Part shown: positions 5,868-8,213 of the stretch, one piece after another
Numbering within the stretch: the first letter of the stretch is position 1
Layout of the letters: every line of letters starts with the position of its first letter
NCBI GenBank assembly: GCA_012797215.1
Contig: JAAZPN010000337.1
Coordinates: 1 to 8,213 of the forward strand
Reading direction: 5' to 3'
Length of the DNA: 8,213 nucleotides
Source of the DNA: Chloroflexota bacterium
Lineage (GTDB): Bacteria > Chloroflexota > Anaerolineae > Anaerolineales > Anaerolineaceae
The notes under the pieces: generated by a model
What the model was told of the DNA's origin: nothing
Seen by the model: the letters and a program-made list of their open reading frames with translations, nothing else
Database searches by the model: none
Position numbers and translations under genes: made by a program

Positions 5868-6332
5868 ATGGCAAGTATTGTCAAACGTCGTTTTTTTCCA
5901 AGGGACCTTTACAATCTGGACCAGTTCATGGATCGGTTTTTTGATATAAACGCCGATCTCTGGGGTTCTCAACCGCTGGGTTTTCCGCTGGATGTCATTG
6001 AGAAGGATAACGAGTTCCTCGTCCGGGCGGACGCGGCCGGCTTTGACCCGGAGCTGCTTGAAATCACCTACGACAACAACACGCTCAGCATCAAGGGTGA
6101 AATCAAGGAAGAAAACAAAGCAGAACAGGAAGGCAAATACCATCTGCAGGAACGCCGCTCAGGTACATTTTTCCGCAGCGTTTCGTTGCCCGGCCAGATA
6201 GACCAGGGAGCGATCAGCGCGGAGACCGAGAACGGAATTCTCACGGTTCATCTTCCAAAGAAGCCAGAAGCGCAGCCAAAACGCATTGAGATTAAACCCA
6301 GGTCAATCCAGATTGTTGATCAGGGCAAGTAA
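5868..6332 (+). CDS. Hsp20-family small heat-shock protein (alpha-crystallin domain)
   Basis: The 154-residue product has the three-part layout of bacterial small heat-shock proteins. There is a Phe-rich, Arg-containing N-terminal arm (1-38, with FFPRDLYNLDQFMDRFF-type hydrophobic pattern) and an alpha-crystallin domain from about 39 to 132. That domain begins PLDVIEKDNEFLVRADAAGF and ends with the A-x3-NGILTVHLPK signature (118-131). A short C-terminal tail carries an I-x-I motif (IEI, 140-142) used for oligomer assembly. Such proteins bind unfolding proteins without ATP and hold them for refolding by other chaperones in the cytoplasm. The length is typical (140-160). The start ATG follows an almost perfect Shine-Dalgarno. 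It is followed by a hairpin and then by ppk2 on the same strand, which has its own -10 box, so the two genes are probably separate units with possible read-through. Confidence 0.95.
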   Translation: MASIVKRRFFPRDLYNLDQFMDRFFDINADLWGSQPLGFPLDVIEKDNEFLVRADAAGFDPELLEITYDNNTLSIKGEIKEENKAEQEGKYHLQERRSGTFFRSVSLPGQIDQGAISAETENGILTVHLPKKPEAQPKRIEIKPRSIQIVDQGK

Positions 6333-6351
6333 GAATCCCTGACCCGAGGAT

Positions 6352-6390
6352 ATTGAGGCTGCCGGAAGGCAGCTTCAATGTTTAAATTAT
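6352..6390 (+). terminator. Hairpin after hsp20, probable terminator
   Basis: ATTGAGGCTGCC (6352-6363) pairs with GGCAGCTTCAAT (6368-6379) over 12 bp with one G-T pair and a GGAA loop. The following GTTTAAATTATTATT is T-rich but broken by A, so termination may be incomplete. The GCTGCC/GGCAGC core is the same as in the terminator at 2815. Confidence 0.6.
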
Positions 6391-6395
6391 TATTA

Positions 6396-6412
6396 CCGGC
6401 CTTTTGGCTCGG
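6396..6412 (+). other. Second small hairpin in the hsp20-ppk2 gap
   Basis: CCGGCC (6396-6401) can pair with GGC-T-CGG (6406-6412) around a TTTT loop with one bulged T. A short TTTT occurs a little later (6421-6424). It may back up the preceding terminator. Confidence 0.3.
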
Positions 6413-6438
6413 CCGAATCCTTTTAAGGCTCTGAATAT

Positions 6439-6464
6439 GGGAATGGATTATTTCCCGTTATAAT
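6439..6464 (+). promoter_or_regulatory. Candidate ppk2 promoter (-10) with adjacent small palindrome
   Basis: A perfect TATAAT lies at 6459-6464, giving a start near 6471 and a leader of about 28 bases. No recognisable -35 is found at 16-18 bases. Instead an inverted repeat, GGGAA (6439-6443) and TTCCC (6452-6456), abuts the -10 box where a regulator could bind. The ribosome binding site AAGGAG (6487-6492) sits 6 bases before the ATG at 6499. Confidence 0.5.
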
Positions 6465-6498
6465 TAGCTTAGTCTGGCCACCCTACAAGGAGAGAATC

Positions 6499-7332
6499 AT
6501 GGACGATGAAATGTACCGTGTTCCGCCGAAAGGCAAAATCAAGCTTAAGGATTACGACCCAAACGATTCCAAGCTGTTTGACGGCAATAAAAAAGACGGC
6601 AAAGAAGCTTTGCAGAAGTTGAACGCCGAGCTGGAAACATTGCAGGAAGAACTCTACGCGCAGGCGAAACACCGCGTGTTGGTTGTTTTGCAGGCCATGG
6701 ATACCGGCGGCAAGGACGGCGTTATCCGGGCGGTCTTCGAGGGCGTCAATCCGCAAGGCGTAAAGGTTGCGTCGTTTAAAACCCCCACACCGGTAGAACT
6801 TGCGCACGATTACCTCTGGCGCGTGCACCAGCAAACCCCCGGCAAAGGCGAGATGGTCATCTTTAATCGCTCCCACTACGAAGATGTGCTGGTTGTTCGC
6901 GTCCATAATCTGGTGCCGGAAGAGGTTTGGTCCAGGCGCTATCAACACATCCGTGAGTTTGAGCGCATGCTCGCGGAAGAGGGCACCACAATCCTTAAAT
7001 TCTATTTGCACATCGACTTGCAGGAGCAGGCTGAACGCTTTTTGGCGCGCGTGGAAGACCCAACCAAGCAGTGGAAATTTAACCCGGGTGATTTGGAAGA
7101 ACGCGCCCGCTGGGATGATTACATGAAAGCTTACGAGGAAATGTTGAACCAGACCAGTACAGCCTGGGCGCCCTGGTACGTCATTCCCTCTAATAAAAAA
7201 TGGTACCGCAACTGGCTCATCTCTAAGATTTTGATTAAGAGTCTGAAGAACCTGAATATGCAGTACCCGGCGCCAGTGGAAAACATCGAGGATTACCACA
7301 AGCGGCTGCTTGAAATGGTCTCGGTAAAGTAA
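6499..7332 (+). CDS. ppk2: PPK2-family polyphosphate:nucleotide phosphotransferase
   Basis: The 277-residue product shows the PPK2 P-loop core. The Walker A region is LQAMDTGGKDGVI (64-76, catalytic Asp68 and Lys72). The segment GVNPQGVKVASFKTPTPVELAHDYLWR (82-108) is typical of the family. The Walker B region is IFNRSHYEDVLVVRVH (121-136). The C-terminal part has the conserved KQWKFNPGDLEERARWDDYMKAY pattern (190-212) and APWYVIPSNKKWYRN (224-238). PPK2 enzymes move phosphate between inorganic polyphosphate and nucleoside mono- or diphosphates, mostly to remake ADP/ATP or GTP. Length and the single domain fit the short, one-domain members; I cannot decide from sequence alone whether AMP, ADP or both is the substrate. 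An antisense frame of 307 codons covers it, but the protein motifs leave no doubt on strand. It is followed after 6 bases by a PfkB-fold gene, so the two are probably co-translated. The hsp20 gene upstream gives a stress-related setting. Confidence 0.95.
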   Translation: MDDEMYRVPPKGKIKLKDYDPNDSKLFDGNKKDGKEALQKLNAELETLQEELYAQAKHRVLVVLQAMDTGGKDGVIRAVFEGVNPQGVKVASFKTPTPVELAHDYLWRVHQQTPGKGEMVIFNRSHYEDVLVVRVHNLVPEEVWSRRYQHIREFERMLAEEGTTILKFYLHIDLQEQAERFLARVEDPTKQWKFNPGDLEERARWDDYMKAYEEMLNQTSTAWAPWYVIPSNKKWYRNWLISKILIKSLKNLNMQYPAPVENIEDYHKRLLEMVSVK

Positions 7333-7338
7333 ACTGCC

Positions 7339-8213
7339 ATGACAGAACTCCCAGGCTCGGAATTGGGAGCCGTAATTGGGGGCCGACTCCAACGTGATTT
7401 TATCCTGCCTTTTGAAGGCAAACCCCGCCTGAACACAGTAGGCGGAAACCTGCCCTATGCGGCCGCCGCGTATGCCTTTTGGGGCGGCAAGGCGGGTTTG
7501 TACGCGCGCGTGCCCCTTGCGTATTCTCTGCAGGCGCTGGACCCTCTGAAGGAAAGAGGCTGCGACCTGAGCGGTATTGTGCGGGTGAAAGAACCTATTG
7601 ACGACCGCCGCTTTTTTGCCTATACCGACCCATTAAGTCCGCACGGCGAGAATCCCATCGCGTACTTCGCGGAACGCGGCATACCTTTTCCGCGTGAATT
7701 AATTGGGTACGAAAGCGGCGGTTCCCGTTTTTGCAGCAAGTTGGAATATGAGAGCTTCACCGCACGGGTGAATGACCTGCCGCGGGCTTATCTGGAAGTT
7801 TCTGCGGCGCACCTTTGCCCGCTTGACTATCTCTCGCATAAGATTCTCCCCTCGCTGATGAAAGCCGGCATGATTGAAACCCTGACCATGCGCGCCAGTG
7901 CCTGTTACATGGACAGCAGCTTTTGGGAGGAAATGCGCGGTTTAATTACAGACCTGACTGCCTTCATGCTTACGGAAGCTGAGGCCTTGAAGCTTTTCCG
8001 CGGGCGCAGCGTGGATTTGTGGGAAATCGCGGAAACGCTGGCGCAGTACGGGCCTGAATTTGTGCTGGTGCATCTCCCCGACGGCTCTGTGCGTCTCTAT
8101 GACCGCATGGGGCATAAACGCTGGGTCATTCCGGCTTATCCTGCAAAAACCATTGACCCCACGGGCATGCTGGATGCATTTGACGGGGCTTTTTTGCTGA
8201 ATTACCGCAAGAA
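7339..8213 (+). CDS. PfkB/ribokinase-fold protein, altered active-site motifs, 3' end cut by window
   Basis: From the ATG at 7339 an unbroken frame runs 291 codons to the window edge. The fold is seen from the first strand AVIGGRLQRDFILP (11-24), the substrate-side GGN (35-37) followed by an Ala-rich helix and WGGKAGLYARV, the central FTARVNDLPRAYLEVSAAHLCPL (140-162), and the end motif TIDPTGMLDAFDGAFLLNY (271-289). Ribokinase-fold enzymes phosphorylate sugars, nucleosides or related alcohols with ATP. Here several key motifs differ: the usual NxxE is TEAE (212-215), the LGxxG turn is LPDG (246-249), and the GAGD anion hole is GMLD (276-279), though the base-type Asp279 remains. It may therefore be a weak kinase, a kinase with other specificity or a non-catalytic relative. 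There is no clear ribosome binding site; the start lies 6 bases after the ppk2 stop, so coupling is likely. The substrate is unknown. Confidence 0.8.
   Translation, partial: MTELPGSELGAVIGGRLQRDFILPFEGKPRLNTVGGNLPYAAAAYAFWGGKAGLYARVPLAYSLQALDPLKERGCDLSGIVRVKEPIDDRRFFAYTDPLSPHGENPIAYFAERGIPFPRELIGYESGGSRFCSKLEYESFTARVNDLPRAYLEVSAAHLCPLDYLSHKILPSLMKAGMIETLTMRASACYMDSSFWEEMRGLITDLTAFMLTEAEALKLFRGRSVDLWEIAETLAQYGPEFVLVHLPDGSVRLYDRMGHKRWVIPAYPAKTIDPTGMLDAFDGAFLLNYRK

Noticed and set aside
6469..7392. Long antisense frame of 307 codons on the minus strand over ppk2
   Set aside because: It mirrors a gene with unmistakable PPK2 motifs, has no ribosome binding site, and its product shows no recognisable domain. 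It results from codon bias.
1..8213. CRISPR array, tRNA/rRNA gene, insertion sequence or defence island
   Set aside because: No regularly spaced repeats, cloverleaf-like stretches, terminal inverted repeats with a transposase, or recognised defence proteins were seen on either strand.

Overview
This is an ordinary-looking chromosomal segment of about 54% GC (my estimate by eye), most likely from a Chloroflexota bacterium of the Anaerolineae type. The hints are a lipoprotein with a long Thr/Pro-rich linker next to a LysM-like domain, a single RNase J, an FmdB-type zinc ribbon with a charged tail, and a PPK2 followed by a PfkB-like protein. The lineage is inferred from gene content and style, not from a marker gene. 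I see no rRNA, tRNA, CRISPR array, insertion sequence, phage gene or toxin-antitoxin pair.

Left part (1-2518). The C-terminal part of sbcD (DNA repair nuclease subunit) runs rightward and meets folP (dihydropteroate synthase) tail to tail, 8 bases apart. folP is the second gene of a leftward two-gene operon whose first gene is a LysM-like lipoprotein. The lipoprotein stop codon lies inside the folP Shine-Dalgarno. The operon's -10 box is so close to the lipoprotein ATG that its mRNA is probably leaderless. Diverging from it, a good sigma-70-type promoter drives a small FmdB-family zinc-ribbon gene. That gene ends inside a hairpin terminator that seems to serve both strands.

Middle part (2861-5867). 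Two leftward genes follow: an M48-family membrane metalloprotease and RNase J (rnj). RNase J ends in a strong terminator (3877-3903). It is preceded by a strong promoter (5708-5737) and a structured leader of about 155 bases with three hairpins, two of them terminator-like. This leader is the most interesting non-coding element in the window.

Right part (5868-8213). Rightward genes are a small heat-shock protein (Hsp20), a PPK2-family polyphosphate:nucleotide phosphotransferase and, 6 bases after it, a PfkB-fold protein cut by the window edge. The PfkB-like protein keeps the fold signature, but several of its nucleotide and phosphate binding motifs are altered (NxxE to TEAE, GAGD to GMLD). 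It may be a degenerate or repurposed kinase co-translated with PPK2.

The genes do not form one pathway. The common theme is housekeeping and stress: RNA decay, protein quality control (Hsp20, M48 protease), polyphosphate/nucleotide balance, DNA repair and folate synthesis. I found no clear new multi-gene defence or mobile system. The items worth a second look are the RNase J leader, the leaderless lipoprotein-folP operon and the PPK2/degenerate PfkB pair.
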